From Chryseobacterium sp. T16E-39 (lineage in GTDB: Bacteria; Bacteroidota; Bacteroidia; Flavobacteriales; Weeksellaceae), in the NCBI RefSeq assembly GCF_002216065.1, contig NZ_CP022282.1, positions 186,001 to 250,000 on the forward strand: 64,000 bases of DNA, in the 5' to 3' direction. Below, piece by piece: positions 36,114-45,136 of the stretch (its first letter is position 1; each line of letters opens with the position of its first letter). The notes beneath the pieces were generated by a model that was not told the origin of the DNA, made no database searches, and saw only the letters and a program-made list of their open reading frames with translations. A program made the position numbers and the translations under genes.

Positions 36114-38678
36114 ATGAAAACAGGTTTATTCGCAATACTTTTAGTCGCTTTCAGTAATTACTGCCATACACAAATAAAATCACAGCTAAAGATCGAATCA
36201 GGCGTTTCCTATGAGTTGGCCCGATTCAGGAAAAGTACATTAAGTGATATTACATATGAACTGGACCTGAAGATTCCTGAAAGCAAGTCGGAAAGGATCT
36301 CCGGAACAGAAGCTCTTTCTTTTAATTATAAAAAGGAGAGTGAAGAGCCCCTGCAAATTGATTTTAAAGAAGATGCTTCCTCCCTGACTGCCGTATCCGT
36401 CAATGGAAAGATTATACAACCGGTTCTGAAAAATGAACATATCGTGATTGAAGCGGTATACTTGAAATCAGGAACCAATACAATTCATTTTACATTCCTT
36501 GCCGGGGATGGAGCATTGAACAGACGTGATGGCTATTTGTATGCTTTATTTGTTCCGGATCGCGCACGAACCATGTTTCCTTGTTTTGACCAACCCAATC
36601 TGAAAGCAAATTATACTTTGTCACTAACGATTCCTGAAAAGTGGAGTGCAATAACGAATGGAAAATTAAAAGAAACAACGATAGAAGGAAAAAATAAAAG
36701 ATTAAACTTTGGTCAATCAGACCTATTGCCAACCTATCTGTTTTCTTTTTCTGCCGGAGACTTCAAAACCTTTACTGCTAAAATTGGCCAGGAGGATTCC
36801 AAAATTTTATACCGTGAAACGGATTCTGTAAAAATTAAAAACAGCATGGATTCAATTTTTTCTCTGTACAAAAATTCCCTTGCTTACTATGAAAAATGGA
36901 CCGGAATTTCACATCCTTTTCAAAAACATGGAATGGTTGCTGTTCCTGATTTTCAGTTTGGAGGAATGGAACATCCGGGGGCTATTTTATTTCAGAATTC
37001 CACCTTATTTCTGGATAAAAATGCTACGCAAAATCAGTTAAACAGCAGATCGAATCTTATTGCGCATGAGGTTGCTCATCTCTGGTTTGGTGATATGGTA
37101 ACCATGGATTGGTTTAATGATGTATGGATGAAAGAGGTATTTGCCAACTTTATGGCCGATAAAAGTACAGGAGCCTCTTCAGATAAAAGGGTATATGATC
37201 TTAAATTCTTAACAACCCATTTTCCTGCTGCTTATTCTGTAGACCGTACTTTGGGGGCAAACCCAATTCGCCAGAATCTGGACAATCTGAAAAATGCAGG
37301 AATGATGTATGGTCCGATTATTTATAACAAAGCACCTATTATGATGCGCCAGCTGGAACTTTTAGCAGGTGAGGAAAATTTTAGAAATGGGGTGGATGAA
37401 TATCTTAAAAAATATGCCTATGGTAATGCTACCTGGCCAGATCTTATTACAATCCTGGATAAATATACCCCTGAGGATTTACAAAAGTGGAATAAGGTAT
37501 GGGTTAATGACCCTGGTAGACCAATAGTTGATTATGAGATAAAATATAAAGGGAATATCATTGAGCGTTTTAAGGTTTCCCAGCACCCGGAATATGGAAA
37601 AGAACAAAAATCATGGCCCCAGGAATTTGAAATAAGCTTATTCTATGCCGATAGAGTAGAAAAATCAATCATCAAACTTTCAGGAAGTCAGCAAGAAATT
37701 TCTGAATTAAAAGGAAAAACGAAACCCCTTTTTGTCCTTCAAAATTCATCAGGAATAGGATATGGAGTATTCAGAATGGATAAAGATCTGATGTCTAACT
37801 TTTCTTTAATAAAAGATCCGGTCAACCGTGCCAGTGCTTATATTTCATTATATGAGAATATGCTGGGAGGCCTGGGAGCACATCCGCAGGAATTATTTCA
37901 TTTTTTTTCCGGGCAGCTGCAAAATGAAACGTCAGAGCTGAATCTCCGTTTGATCACAGGGTATATTTCAACCATTTACTGGACTTTTTTACCTGAAGCC
38001 CAGCGGCTGAAAGAATCTGAAAATTTAGAAAATACATTCTGGAAAGCATTGCAGACTCATACTGCAAAAAATAATAAGAAAATTTTGTTCGATGGCTATC
38101 AGGGAATTTTTCAGTCTCAGCAGGCATACGACAATCTTTATAAAATCTGGAAATCTCAGACTCCACCAAAGGAGGTGTCCCTTAATGATGAAGATTTTAC
38201 AAACTTAGCGCTTTCATTGTCACTAAGAAATAATGAGAACAGTGATCTGCTACAGGAGCAGTTGATCAGAATTAAAAACCCTGACAGGATCAATCGATTT
38301 AAAATCATTATGCAGGCTGCTTCTTCAGACAAAAAGATGAGGGATGATTTTTTCAGCAGTCTTTCGGAAAAGAAGAACAGAAGTAATGAATCTGCTATTG
38401 GTGCTTCTTTAGCTTATCTTCATCACCCTTTAAGACAGCAGGTTTCCATTAATTATCTTCCAAAAACTCTGGAGTTGTTACAGGAAATACAAAAGACCGG
38501 AGATATCTTTTTCCCTGATAACTGGCTTCGTTCGACATTCGGAAGCTATCAGGACCCAAAAGCCCTTAAGATTGTCGATCAGTTTCTTTTACAAAATCAG
38601 GAGTATAATCCTATTCTTAAAAATAAAATTTTACAGGCAACGGATAATCTGAGAAGAGCTCAGGTATTGGTAAAATAA
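36114..38678 (+). CDS. M1-family zinc aminopeptidase, secreted
   Basis: This 854-residue protein has a signal peptide (about 1-20, ending HTQ), a beta-saddle N-terminal domain, the substrate motif GGMEHPG (GAMEN-like) and the zinc site HEVAH (318-322) with third ligand E341 (WMKEVFANF). An ERAP1-like helical C-terminal domain fills the remainder. It should trim N-terminal residues from peptides in the periplasm. The start at 36114 is chosen because an earlier in-frame TTG (36072) lies inside a REP repeat. The gene stands alone. Confidence 0.92.
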   Translation: MKTGLFAILLVAFSNYCHTQIKSQLKIESGVSYELARFRKSTLSDITYELDLKIPESKSERISGTEALSFNYKKESEEPLQIDFKEDASSLTAVSVNGKIIQPVLKNEHIVIEAVYLKSGTNTIHFTFLAGDGALNRRDGYLYALFVPDRARTMFPCFDQPNLKANYTLSLTIPEKWSAITNGKLKETTIEGKNKRLNFGQSDLLPTYLFSFSAGDFKTFTAKIGQEDSKILYRETDSVKIKNSMDSIFSLYKNSLAYYEKWTGISHPFQKHGMVAVPDFQFGGMEHPGAILFQNSTLFLDKNATQNQLNSRSNLIAHEVAHLWFGDMVTMDWFNDVWMKEVFANFMADKSTGASSDKRVYDLKFLTTHFPAAYSVDRTLGANPIRQNLDNLKNAGMMYGPIIYNKAPIMMRQLELLAGEENFRNGVDEYLKKYAYGNATWPDLITILDKYTPEDLQKWNKVWVNDPGRPIVDYEIKYKGNIIERFKVSQHPEYGKEQKSWPQEFEISLFYADRVEKSIIKLSGSQQEISELKGKTKPLFVLQNSSGIGYGVFRMDKDLMSNFSLIKDPVNRASAYISLYENMLGGLGAHPQELFHFFSGQLQNETSELNLRLITGYISTIYWTFLPEAQRLKESENLENTFWKALQTHTAKNNKKILFDGYQGIFQSQQAYDNLYKIWKSQTPPKEVSLNDEDFTNLALSLSLRNNENSDLLQEQLIRIKNPDRINRFKIIMQAASSDKKMRDDFFSSLSEKKNRSNESAIGASLAYLHHPLRQQVSINYLPKTLELLQEIQKTGDIFFPDNWLRSTFGSYQDPKALKIVDQFLLQNQEYNPILKNKILQATDNLRRAQVLVK

Positions 38679-38713
38679 AAAAAGGCTGTCTTAAACGCGA
38701 GACAGCCTTTTTT
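38677..38713. terminator. Bidirectional terminator
   Basis: GGCTGTCT pairs with AGACAGCC around an 8-nt loop, flanked by an A-run on the left and a T-run on the right. It serves both the aminopeptidase gene on + and the ferredoxin gene on -. Confidence 0.9.
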
Positions 38714-38722
38714 ATGTGTATA

Positions 38723-39073
38723 TCATCCGGTGTGTAAAAATCTTTGGCGACTGAATAATACTTCTTCACTCTCCCGATGATCTGGATCATCAATGCAGCA
38801 GTCAACAGGACATACTGCCTTACATTGCGGTTCTTCATGGAACCCTTTACATTCTGTACATTTCCCCGAAACAATATAGTATACATCATCAGAGATAGCC
38901 TGATTATAAGAACTTGCGTCTACTTCTGTACCATCGGGAAAAATTGTTTTCCCTGAAAGTTTTGTTTTATCCTGCCAGCGCCAGTCGATAGCACCTTCAT
39001 ATATGGCAGAGTTTGGACATTCTGGTTCACAGGCCCCACAGTTGATGCACGCATCTGTTATTGTTATAGCCAT
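38723..39073 (-). CDS. 2[4Fe-4S] ferredoxin
   Basis: This 116-residue protein has the cluster motif CINCGACEPECP (about 9-20) and a second group CTECKGFHEEPQCKAVCPVDCC (around 72-93). The spacing in the second motif is longer than in small clostridial ferredoxins, as in YfhL/FdxA-like proteins. It carries electrons in the cytoplasm and is the last gene of the superoxide dismutase operon (66-bp gap), placing an Fe-S protein under the same putative Fe-S-sensing regulator. Confidence 0.9.
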   Translation of the reverse strand: MAITITDACINCGACEPECPNSAIYEGAIDWRWQDKTKLSGKTIFPDGTEVDASSYNQAISDDVYYIVSGKCTECKGFHEEPQCKAVCPVDCCIDDPDHRESEEVLFSRQRFLHTG

Positions 39074-39139
39074 GATATCAATCGTTTAGATTCTTTAATA
39101 AAGATACGGGATTTTGAATTCCCAATCATCAAGTTTTAC

Positions 39140-39703
39140 CTATACTTTAGAATAAAGTATTTTTTCTATCCTGTTCGTAGTTGCAATATTGATCAGTCTG
39201 TCGAGTTTATCTGTATACAAAGGAGAAATTTTATTTTCACTGTCAAATAAAGAGGTCCTGATCATGGGAACGCTAAACGGCAGTGGCCATGCCCGTAATG
39301 ATTTGGCTATCGAGTCCATTGCATTGATTCCCTGCATCGCTTGCAGGCCATCAGCCCAACAAACAAGGCCTACCGTTTTATCGGTGAGATAGGGTTGCTC
39401 CTGATCAGCAGTGACCTCGAGCCAGTCCAGGCAGTTTTTCATGACACCGGGAATACTTCCGTGGTAGAGGGGGGCTAGCCAGAAATGGATATCCGCACCC
39501 AGAAATAATTGGGTCATACGTTCTACGGCCAAAGGAGTTTTAGTCAGGGTAATATCGTAAAGGGGAACGCCCGAATCGGCTAGTGCAAAAGTTTCATGGG
39601 TAATACCCAGCATTTCAAGTTTGTCTGTAAAGTATTTGGAAAGGATTCCTGATGTAGATTGAGGTCTTCTTTCCAGGGCACCGTTAAAGATAATTGCTTT
39701 CAT
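39140..39703 (-). CDS. NADPH-dependent FMN reductase family protein
   Basis: This 187-residue flavodoxin-like protein has an N-terminal loop (FNGALERRPQSTSG, about 5-18) and a central LAPLYHGSIPGVMKNCLDWLE motif (about 76-96) typical of NADPH-dependent FMN reductases. It lies six bases after the DUF2480 gene and before the ferredoxin gene. In this setting a role in flavin or quinone reduction during oxidative stress is likely but inferred. Confidence 0.88.
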   Translation of the reverse strand: MKAIIFNGALERRPQSTSGILSKYFTDKLEMLGITHETFALADSGVPLYDITLTKTPLAVERMTQLFLGADIHFWLAPLYHGSIPGVMKNCLDWLEVTADQEQPYLTDKTVGLVCWADGLQAMQGINAMDSIAKSLRAWPLPFSVPMIRTSLFDSENKISPLYTDKLDRLINIATTNRIEKILYSKV

Positions 39704-39709
39704 TTTTAT

Positions 39710-40210
39710 TTATTTTTTAAATATAACTTTAGGCATCCCTATTTCACCATACATCAGGCTTTTGACAAATGGTTTCAGAAGTTGGGTGACTAAAAAATAA
39801 AGTGCAGGAGCAGTTTCGGATCTTGCCTTAACAACTACTTTAAGATCTTTATACTGCTCTAATTCTGCACTTTGGAGTTCTTTTTTCCAGAGGTCTTCCA
39901 GGATCCCTTGTGAGTTCTTGATATCACTGTAAACACAATATCCTGATAGTTGATTCATTAATACCATATAAGCCCATGGTGGTATGATAGCATCAGTAGA
40001 ACAGATGACCGCAACAGCTTTTCCGGTATATATGGAAAAATCAATGGCTGAGATCGACTCTTTAAACTCTTTTTCTTTAAGGATCATTCCCATAAAAAGG
40101 TGCTCTTTGAGATCAATCTCAACAATTTCAATACTGGGCTTATAATCCCAGATATCGAATGATACGATTCCCGAGGCTTCTGCTTTATTGATGAAAATAT
40201 TCTGTTCCAT
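39710..40210 (-). CDS. DUF2480-family protein
   Basis: This 166-residue cytoplasmic protein of the Bacteroidota family DUF2480 is recognised from INKAEASGIVSFD at the start, LFMGMILKEKEF, the conserved CSTDAIIPPWAYM (about 70-82) and the end SLMYGEIGMPKVIF. The function of the family is not known. It sits between superoxide dismutase and an FMN reductase, which suggests a redox or Fe-S-related role. Confidence 0.85.
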   Translation of the reverse strand: MEQNIFINKAEASGIVSFDIWDYKPSIEIVEIDLKEHLFMGMILKEKEFKESISAIDFSIYTGKAVAVICSTDAIIPPWAYMVLMNQLSGYCVYSDIKNSQGILEDLWKKELQSAELEQYKDLKVVVKARSETAPALYFLVTQLLKPFVKSLMYGEIGMPKVIFKK

Positions 40211-40249
40211 GATTAAATAGGATTTCTATGCTTAGTATTTTCAGAATAC

Positions 40250-40876
40250 TTATTTGATTTTTGAAAGGGTCTCTTCGTATTTCTTTTCTACAGATGCCCA
40301 GTCAAGGACCGACCAAAAAGAATCCAGGTAATCTGCTCTTTTATTTTGATACGCTAAATAGTAAGCATGTTCCCAGACATCAATTCCAAGTATAGGAAAA
40401 CCTCGGTTAGTAGATTGAATATCCATCATAGGATTATCCTGATTAGGAGTTGAACTTACTGCAAGTGAACCGTTAAATTTAACATACAACCAAACCCATC
40501 CGGATCCAAACTGCCCAAGACCGCCTTTTTTTATTTCTGCTTTAAGGCTGTCAAGACTTCCAAAAGTTGCATTGATTGCATCTGCAAGTTTTCCTTCCGG
40601 AGCCAGCTTAGGTTGTGGAGATAAAATTTCCCAGAATAACGAGTGGTTAAAATGTCCACCACCATTGTTTCTGACTGCCGGACCATACTCACTGATTCTC
40701 TGTAATAAAGAATCCAGATCTGAATCTGCTTCTCCAGCCTGTTCAAGAGCGGCATTTAAATTATCAACATAAGCTTTATGATGTTTCTGATGATGAATAG
40801 TCATCGTTTCTTTGTCAATAAAAGGTTCTAATGCATCGTAAGCGTACGGAAGCTGAGGTAGGGTAAATGCGTTCAT
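40250..40876 (-). CDS. sodA: Superoxide dismutase, Fe/Mn family
   Basis: This 208-residue cytoplasmic enzyme converts superoxide to oxygen and hydrogen peroxide. Metal ligands are H28, H78, D166 and H170 (in IHHQKHH, HFNHSLFW and DVWEHAYY). The NNGGGHFNH stretch and the GFPILGIDVWEHAY region look like the Mn type, but many Bacteroidota enzymes accept either metal. It is the first gene of a four-gene redox operon. Its promoter is TTG-N19-TACCTTTG with a palindromic operator over the -33 element; a SufR-like regulator is encoded divergently. Confidence 0.95.
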   Translation of the reverse strand: MNAFTLPQLPYAYDALEPFIDKETMTIHHQKHHKAYVDNLNAALEQAGEADSDLDSLLQRISEYGPAVRNNGGGHFNHSLFWEILSPQPKLAPEGKLADAINATFGSLDSLKAEIKKGGLGQFGSGWVWLYVKFNGSLAVSSTPNQDNPMMDIQSTNRGFPILGIDVWEHAYYLAYQNKRADYLDSFWSVLDWASVEKKYEETLSKIK

Positions 40877-40903
40877 TATTTTGATTTTTTATTTAATGTG
40901 TTT

Positions 40904-40933
40904 CAAAGGTAATAATATATTTTAATTAAACAA
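40904..40933 (-). promoter_or_regulatory. Complete promoter of the superoxide dismutase operon
   Basis: Minus-strand TTG (40931-40933), 19-nt spacer, TACCTTTG (40904-40911): both Bacteroidota elements with ideal spacing. The TTG is one half of the CAAC/GTTG operator. Confidence 0.8.
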
Positions 40934-40953
40934 CTATATGGTTGTTTAATTAA
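40922..40953. promoter_or_regulatory. 32-bp palindromic operator, CAAC-N6-GTTG core
   Basis: Two perfect 13-bp arms surround TATATG; the core is CAAC-TATATG-GTTG. This is the form reported for the cyanobacterial SufR binding site (CAAC-N6-GTTG). It overlaps the -33 element of the superoxide dismutase promoter, so binding should repress. It lies 75 bp before the -7 element of the regulator gene. Confidence 0.8.
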
Positions 40954-41027
40954 GCCTGAAGCTCATTATTCTATTAAGTTGTAAATTATTGATTTAAGCA
41001 GATAAACCATAGATTATAGAAAATGAC

Positions 41028-41035
41028 TATCTTTG
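41028..41035 (+). promoter_or_regulatory. -7 promoter element of the SufR-like gene
   Basis: TATCTTTG matches TAnnTTTG and predicts a leader of about 28 nt before the ATG at 41070. No -33 TTG at the usual distance is seen. Confidence 0.6.
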
Positions 41036-41069
41036 TTGTACGAAAATAAAACAACCCAAATATTGCCAA

Positions 41070-41690
41070 ATGAAAAAGCCGGCAGCGGATCGCATTCTAA
41101 TGTTTTTAAAAATGAGAGGAGAGGCTACATCGCTTCTGATCTCTGAAGAACTTTCTATCACAAAAGAAGGGGCAAGAAAGCATTTGTTAAACCTTGTTAA
41201 AGATGGACTGATCGAATCCATAGCCAAGAGCGAAGGGGTAGGCCGTCCTTCTACCTATTATGTGCTTACCCAAAAAGGATTGGCACAGTTTCCGGATACC
41301 CACGCTGACGTTACCGTACAGCTTTTGAAATCGGTAAAAAATCTTTTGGGTGAGAATGCGTTGGATTTATTGATCAATGACCGGGAAAAGAATACCTATC
41401 AAAGATATGAGAAAGCCCTTACCAGTGCGAAATCACTGGAAAGCCGTCTGGAGATCCTGGCAAAAATGCGGAATGATGAGGGGTATATGGCGGAATGGAC
41501 AAAAGAAGGAGCTGATTATTTTCTGATAGAAAATCATTGTCCGATCTGTGCTGCAGCGACCGAATGTCAGGGATTTTGCCGCGCAGAATTATCTAACTTT
41601 CAGAATTTAATTGGTTTGGATTATAAAGTGGAAAGAGTAAAGCACATTCTTTCAGGTGCCCAACGATGTGTATATAAAATCAGCAGCTAA
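41070..41690 (+). CDS. SufR-like winged-helix regulator with Fe-S-type cysteines
   Basis: This 206-residue protein has an N-terminal winged helix (about 1-70, with ATSLLISEELSITKEGARKHL and a VGRPSTYY wing) and a C-terminal cysteine cluster: C157, C160, C166, C170 and C200 (NHCPIC, TECQGFC, GAQRC). In cyanobacteria and mycobacteria SufR proteins of this build bind a [4Fe-4S] cluster and repress Fe-S assembly genes. Here the neighbours are superoxide dismutase, a flavin reductase and a ferredoxin, and the divergent promoter carries a CAAC-N6-GTTG palindrome. It should therefore repress the redox operon when its cluster is intact. No suf genes are visible in the window. Confidence 0.85.
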   Translation: MKKPAADRILMFLKMRGEATSLLISEELSITKEGARKHLLNLVKDGLIESIAKSEGVGRPSTYYVLTQKGLAQFPDTHADVTVQLLKSVKNLLGENALDLLINDREKNTYQRYEKALTSAKSLESRLEILAKMRNDEGYMAEWTKEGADYFLIENHCPICAAATECQGFCRAELSNFQNLIGLDYKVERVKHILSGAQRCVYKISS

Positions 41691-41731
41691 CGTATTTTTG
41701 GATTCTTCCGATTTTTGTTAAAAGGCCCATA

Positions 41732-42238
41732 TCATCCTATTTTTACACTCATATCCTGAACTTCTTCAGCTGAGAGTCCATAGATCTGGGGAGTTTTTAC
41801 ATCAAGAAGATTGAGATAAATATAGAGTTCCCCTCTGTGATGGATTTCATGCTCTGTCATGGCCCGCAACCATTTCCATACAGTGATTTCCTGATTGGCA
41901 GGGGTCATGCATTTTTTCTGCAGATCTTCATCCGAAAGTTTACTGATGATTTCGACAGTCTGTCTGTGCATTTCATTGAAATAATTGATAATATTGTCAT
42001 ATCCGTCTGCCAATTCTTTTCCACAGCCCTGATAAGCACTTTTTCTGCCTGAAATAGTTTCCCCGTACATGTATCTTTCAATAGCTGCAATATGTCTGAT
42101 CTGGTCACCGACTGTAAATTTTCCCGGCTTATAAGAATAATCCAGATGTTCGGGCTGAATGACAGCAAGTAATCGAAGAGTCCTCGAACGTATTTTTTCA
42201 TAATAATCGATAAATGACTGTGCTGACTTTATTTCCAT
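41732..42238 (-). CDS. DinB-family protein
   Basis: This 168-residue four-helix-bundle protein has the usual metal-binding His positions: one in QIRHIAAIE and two near the C terminus in EHEIHHRGELY. DinB-fold proteins include thiol-dependent transferases and many of unknown function. It has no operon partner; it converges on the SufR-like gene. Confidence 0.85.
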   Translation of the reverse strand: MEIKSAQSFIDYYEKIRSRTLRLLAVIQPEHLDYSYKPGKFTVGDQIRHIAAIERYMYGETISGRKSAYQGCGKELADGYDNIINYFNEMHRQTVEIISKLSDEDLQKKCMTPANQEITVWKWLRAMTEHEIHHRGELYIYLNLLDVKTPQIYGLSAEEVQDMSVKIG

Positions 42239-42798
42239 TGTATTAATTTTTATTTATTAAGTCAATTAAGATGTAGAAAAGTTTTTCCTGGATTGAAAAA
42301 TATCTTGTGAAGATAAGAAAATCTACCTTTAATTGAGTCCTGATCATTCTATTAGACACATAAATATCCGGGTAGTAATTAACATAATAAAAAAAAGTCT
42401 ACAAATTTAATAGACTAATTGAAGATATATTTTATATTTGCATTCATGTTTAAGAAATAAATAGCAGAAATGTACATAATGAAGTGATTTTATTTCTGAA
42501 TAATAGGGGGAGGTAAATTTTTTTCCACTTATTTATTGCAACATTGTTGCGGATTTAATTTTTTTTATTATTATTGCAATTGTATTGCGTTAAAACAATT
42601 TTATTGTTCAGAAGTCTAGTGATAAATCATTGATTTAAAAAAAATGCAGAATAATAGATAAATGAGAATGGTAAATTGAATGGATGAATGATTTAATTGG
42701 GATTGGGACTTTTTAAATAAATAAGGAGGATTACGCTATAGGGCTCACTTTTTTTCAGATGCTTTTAACTTAAAAAATATATTTAATATTTATCATTT
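42239..42798. other. 560-bp AT-rich intergenic region
   Basis: A good -7 element, TATATTTG (42433-42440), faces the S8 protease gene but lies about 360 nt before its start. Three short inverted repeats sit close together between 42538 and 42608: GCAACA-T-TGTTGC, GCAAT-TGT-ATTGC and AACAAT-TTT-ATTGTT. No gene is evident. If the promoter is real, the mRNA has a long leader or a small RNA is made. Confidence 0.4.
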
Positions 42799-44937
42799 AT
42801 GAAAAAACAATTACTAATGATCGGGATATTATTTGCTGCTTTAGCAAGTGCCCAATCCAATGATGATCTAAAGAGAGAGTTTGAAAAACAGAACAAAGAG
42901 AATAACGAAAAATTTGACTCTTATGTTGCAAAACGCTATGGATCTGCTAAAGCTCCGGGTGTTCAAAAACAGGTAGAAGAAGAGAGAAGTAATCTTGCAG
43001 GTTTTTTACCGGGGGGTAAACCTTATTTCTATAAGAAACAGGATGTAAGACAGGTTCAAAATGCTAATGCTGATGTTTTAAATACTGCTGGGGGCGTAAC
43101 AGGATTAAACAATGCTTACAAAGGTGAAAATATTAAATTTACAGTTTTTGATGGAGGTAGAGTATATGCTGCCCATCCTGCTTTTGACAATGCGGTGGGA
43201 AGAATCTCGAATAAAGAAGCTGCGACTCAAATCTACAGTGAGCATTCAACGGGTGTGGCGGGCTTTATTGGAAGCAGAGCATTAAATATTTCAGGTAATT
43301 TAAATGGAGTACCCGTTACAGCAAATATTCAGGGGGTTGCGGTGAACTCTACAATAGATTCTTATAGATTTGCGCAAACTGTATTACCTGGAAATACAGC
43401 GGCCAGTAATGTATTCCAGAAAATACTTATAGCACAACCTAAAATATCGAATCACTCCTATGGAACCAATCCAGGTTGGAGTATAGAACAAGCAACTGAT
43501 GGCTCTTATTTCTGGCTGTGGAACGGTGCTTTTTCAAGTCCTTCCACCAACTATGATACGCAAGGCAGTTACTTATCCAATGATCAGAACTATGATCAGA
43601 TCGTATACAACAATCCATCTTATATTGTCGTGAAATCTGCAGGAAACTCTTTTGGAGATGGGCCTAACAGACCTGGGACCACTGCATTTCCCAAGTATTA
43701 TGAAGATGCCAATGGAAATCCGGTTCAGTTTGCTTCTACAGATACTTTACCTGCCGGGAACTGTGCACAAGGATATGACTGTATAGGCCAGGGATCATTA
43801 GCTAAAAATATAATTGTAGTGGGTGCTACGGATGTGATCACCACCAATAATTTTAAATATTCTGTAGCGGGGGATGTGGTCCATTCTGATTACAGCAGTG
43901 CCGGACCAAGAGATGATGGTGGAATAAAACCAGACATTGCAACTACCGGAACTAATGTTTTTTCTGCTTCTACAGCAGAAGATACAGTGGGAAGTACAAA
44001 ATATGATTATGGCAGTGGAACATCCTATTCAGCGCCTGTTGTAACAGGAGTTATTGGATTATGGACACAAATTCATAAAGAACTTTTTTCTAATCAGCTA
44101 TTAAATGCCGCAAGTGCAAAAACATTAATGGTGCATTCTGCGTCTGAAGCAGGAAACGTTGGCCCGGATCCATGGTTCGGATGGGGGTATATCAATGCAA
44201 AAAAAGGGGCAGAACTACTCGTTGGAAAAGCGAATAATACCGTTATTTTTAACAATGAAACCTTAAGTAATGGTGTTGCTAATACCAAAGTTGTCAAAGC
44301 ATCAGGAACAGAGCCTCTTAAGGTAACCATATCATGGATAGACCCTGCATATGTGCTTCCCGCTGGTTTAACTTGGGGACAGGTTTACAATAATAGAAGT
44401 TCAAGATTGGTCAATGATTTGGATTTAAGAATTATTGATACTACGAACAATACAGTTTATACTCCTTGGAAGCTTAATGCTAACAGTCCATTGACTCCTG
44501 CTACTAAAGGAGATAACACGGTAGATAATGTAGAACAGGTTGTGATTGATGCTCCAGTTGCCGGAAGAAATTATAGAGTAGAGATCACTAATAAAGGGAA
44601 TTTAGTGAATAGCGCCGGGGCGGGAGCACCTCAGAACTATTCGATTATAGTTACAGGATATAATCAGGAAGTTCTTGCAACGAACAAAGTTGGAAATGTA
44701 AACGCAGAAAGCGGTTTGGTGATCGCTCCAACAATTACTAAAGATTTCGTTAAAGTACTGAAAGCTCCTAAAAATTCGACATATACCATTTATGATCTTT
44801 CAGGAAAGAGAATACAGAGTGGAACCATTAATTCTGATAGTGCAAGTATAGATCTATCTTCTAATATTAAAGGTATTTATATCATCGAGGTAAAAACAGA
44901 TAAAGAAACTATTTCGAAAAAAGTTATTAAAGAATAA
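42799..44937 (+). CDS. Subtilisin-like (S8) serine protease with T9SS sorting domain
   Basis: This 712-residue secreted protease has a signal peptide (1-19, ending ASAQ) and a short propeptide. The catalytic triad is D118 (VFDGG), H149 (SEHSTGVAG) and S409 (GTSYSAPV). A beta-sandwich domain follows (about 490-620), then a type A T9SS C-terminal sorting domain (about 635-712) that directs export by the type IX system. It is the second large secreted protease in the window and, like the first, is monocistronic. Confidence 0.92.
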   Translation: MKKQLLMIGILFAALASAQSNDDLKREFEKQNKENNEKFDSYVAKRYGSAKAPGVQKQVEEERSNLAGFLPGGKPYFYKKQDVRQVQNANADVLNTAGGVTGLNNAYKGENIKFTVFDGGRVYAAHPAFDNAVGRISNKEAATQIYSEHSTGVAGFIGSRALNISGNLNGVPVTANIQGVAVNSTIDSYRFAQTVLPGNTAASNVFQKILIAQPKISNHSYGTNPGWSIEQATDGSYFWLWNGAFSSPSTNYDTQGSYLSNDQNYDQIVYNNPSYIVVKSAGNSFGDGPNRPGTTAFPKYYEDANGNPVQFASTDTLPAGNCAQGYDCIGQGSLAKNIIVVGATDVITTNNFKYSVAGDVVHSDYSSAGPRDDGGIKPDIATTGTNVFSASTAEDTVGSTKYDYGSGTSYSAPVVTGVIGLWTQIHKELFSNQLLNAASAKTLMVHSASEAGNVGPDPWFGWGYINAKKGAELLVGKANNTVIFNNETLSNGVANTKVVKASGTEPLKVTISWIDPAYVLPAGLTWGQVYNNRSSRLVNDLDLRIIDTTNNTVYTPWKLNANSPLTPATKGDNTVDNVEQVVIDAPVAGRNYRVEITNKGNLVNSAGAGAPQNYSIIVTGYNQEVLATNKVGNVNAESGLVIAPTITKDFVKVLKAPKNSTYTIYDLSGKRIQSGTINSDSASIDLSSNIKGIYIIEVKTDKETISKKVIKE

Positions 44938-44979
44938 GTGATCATTTCTTATTCTGTTATTTCTACTATTTTTTTGTAT

Positions 44980-45055
44980 AAACAAAGGTATCATTCTCAA
45001 TGGTTAATCTTAATTCTTTAAAACCATTGTTAGATGCCTTTGTTTATTTTTTGTT
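44980..45055 (+). terminator. Two-tier hairpin terminator after the S8 protease gene
   Basis: A 13-bp outer stem (44980-44992 with 45033-45045, one G-T pair) encloses an 8-bp inner stem (44998-45005 with 45022-45029). T-rich sequence follows. A weaker hairpin at 45080-45111 may serve the converging T9SS gene. Confidence 0.65.
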
Positions 45056-45136
45056 TATGTAGCACGTTTGAATATAATTAAACTCCCACCTATATAAAAT
45101 AGATAGGAGTTAATTGAATGATATATATATTCAAAA

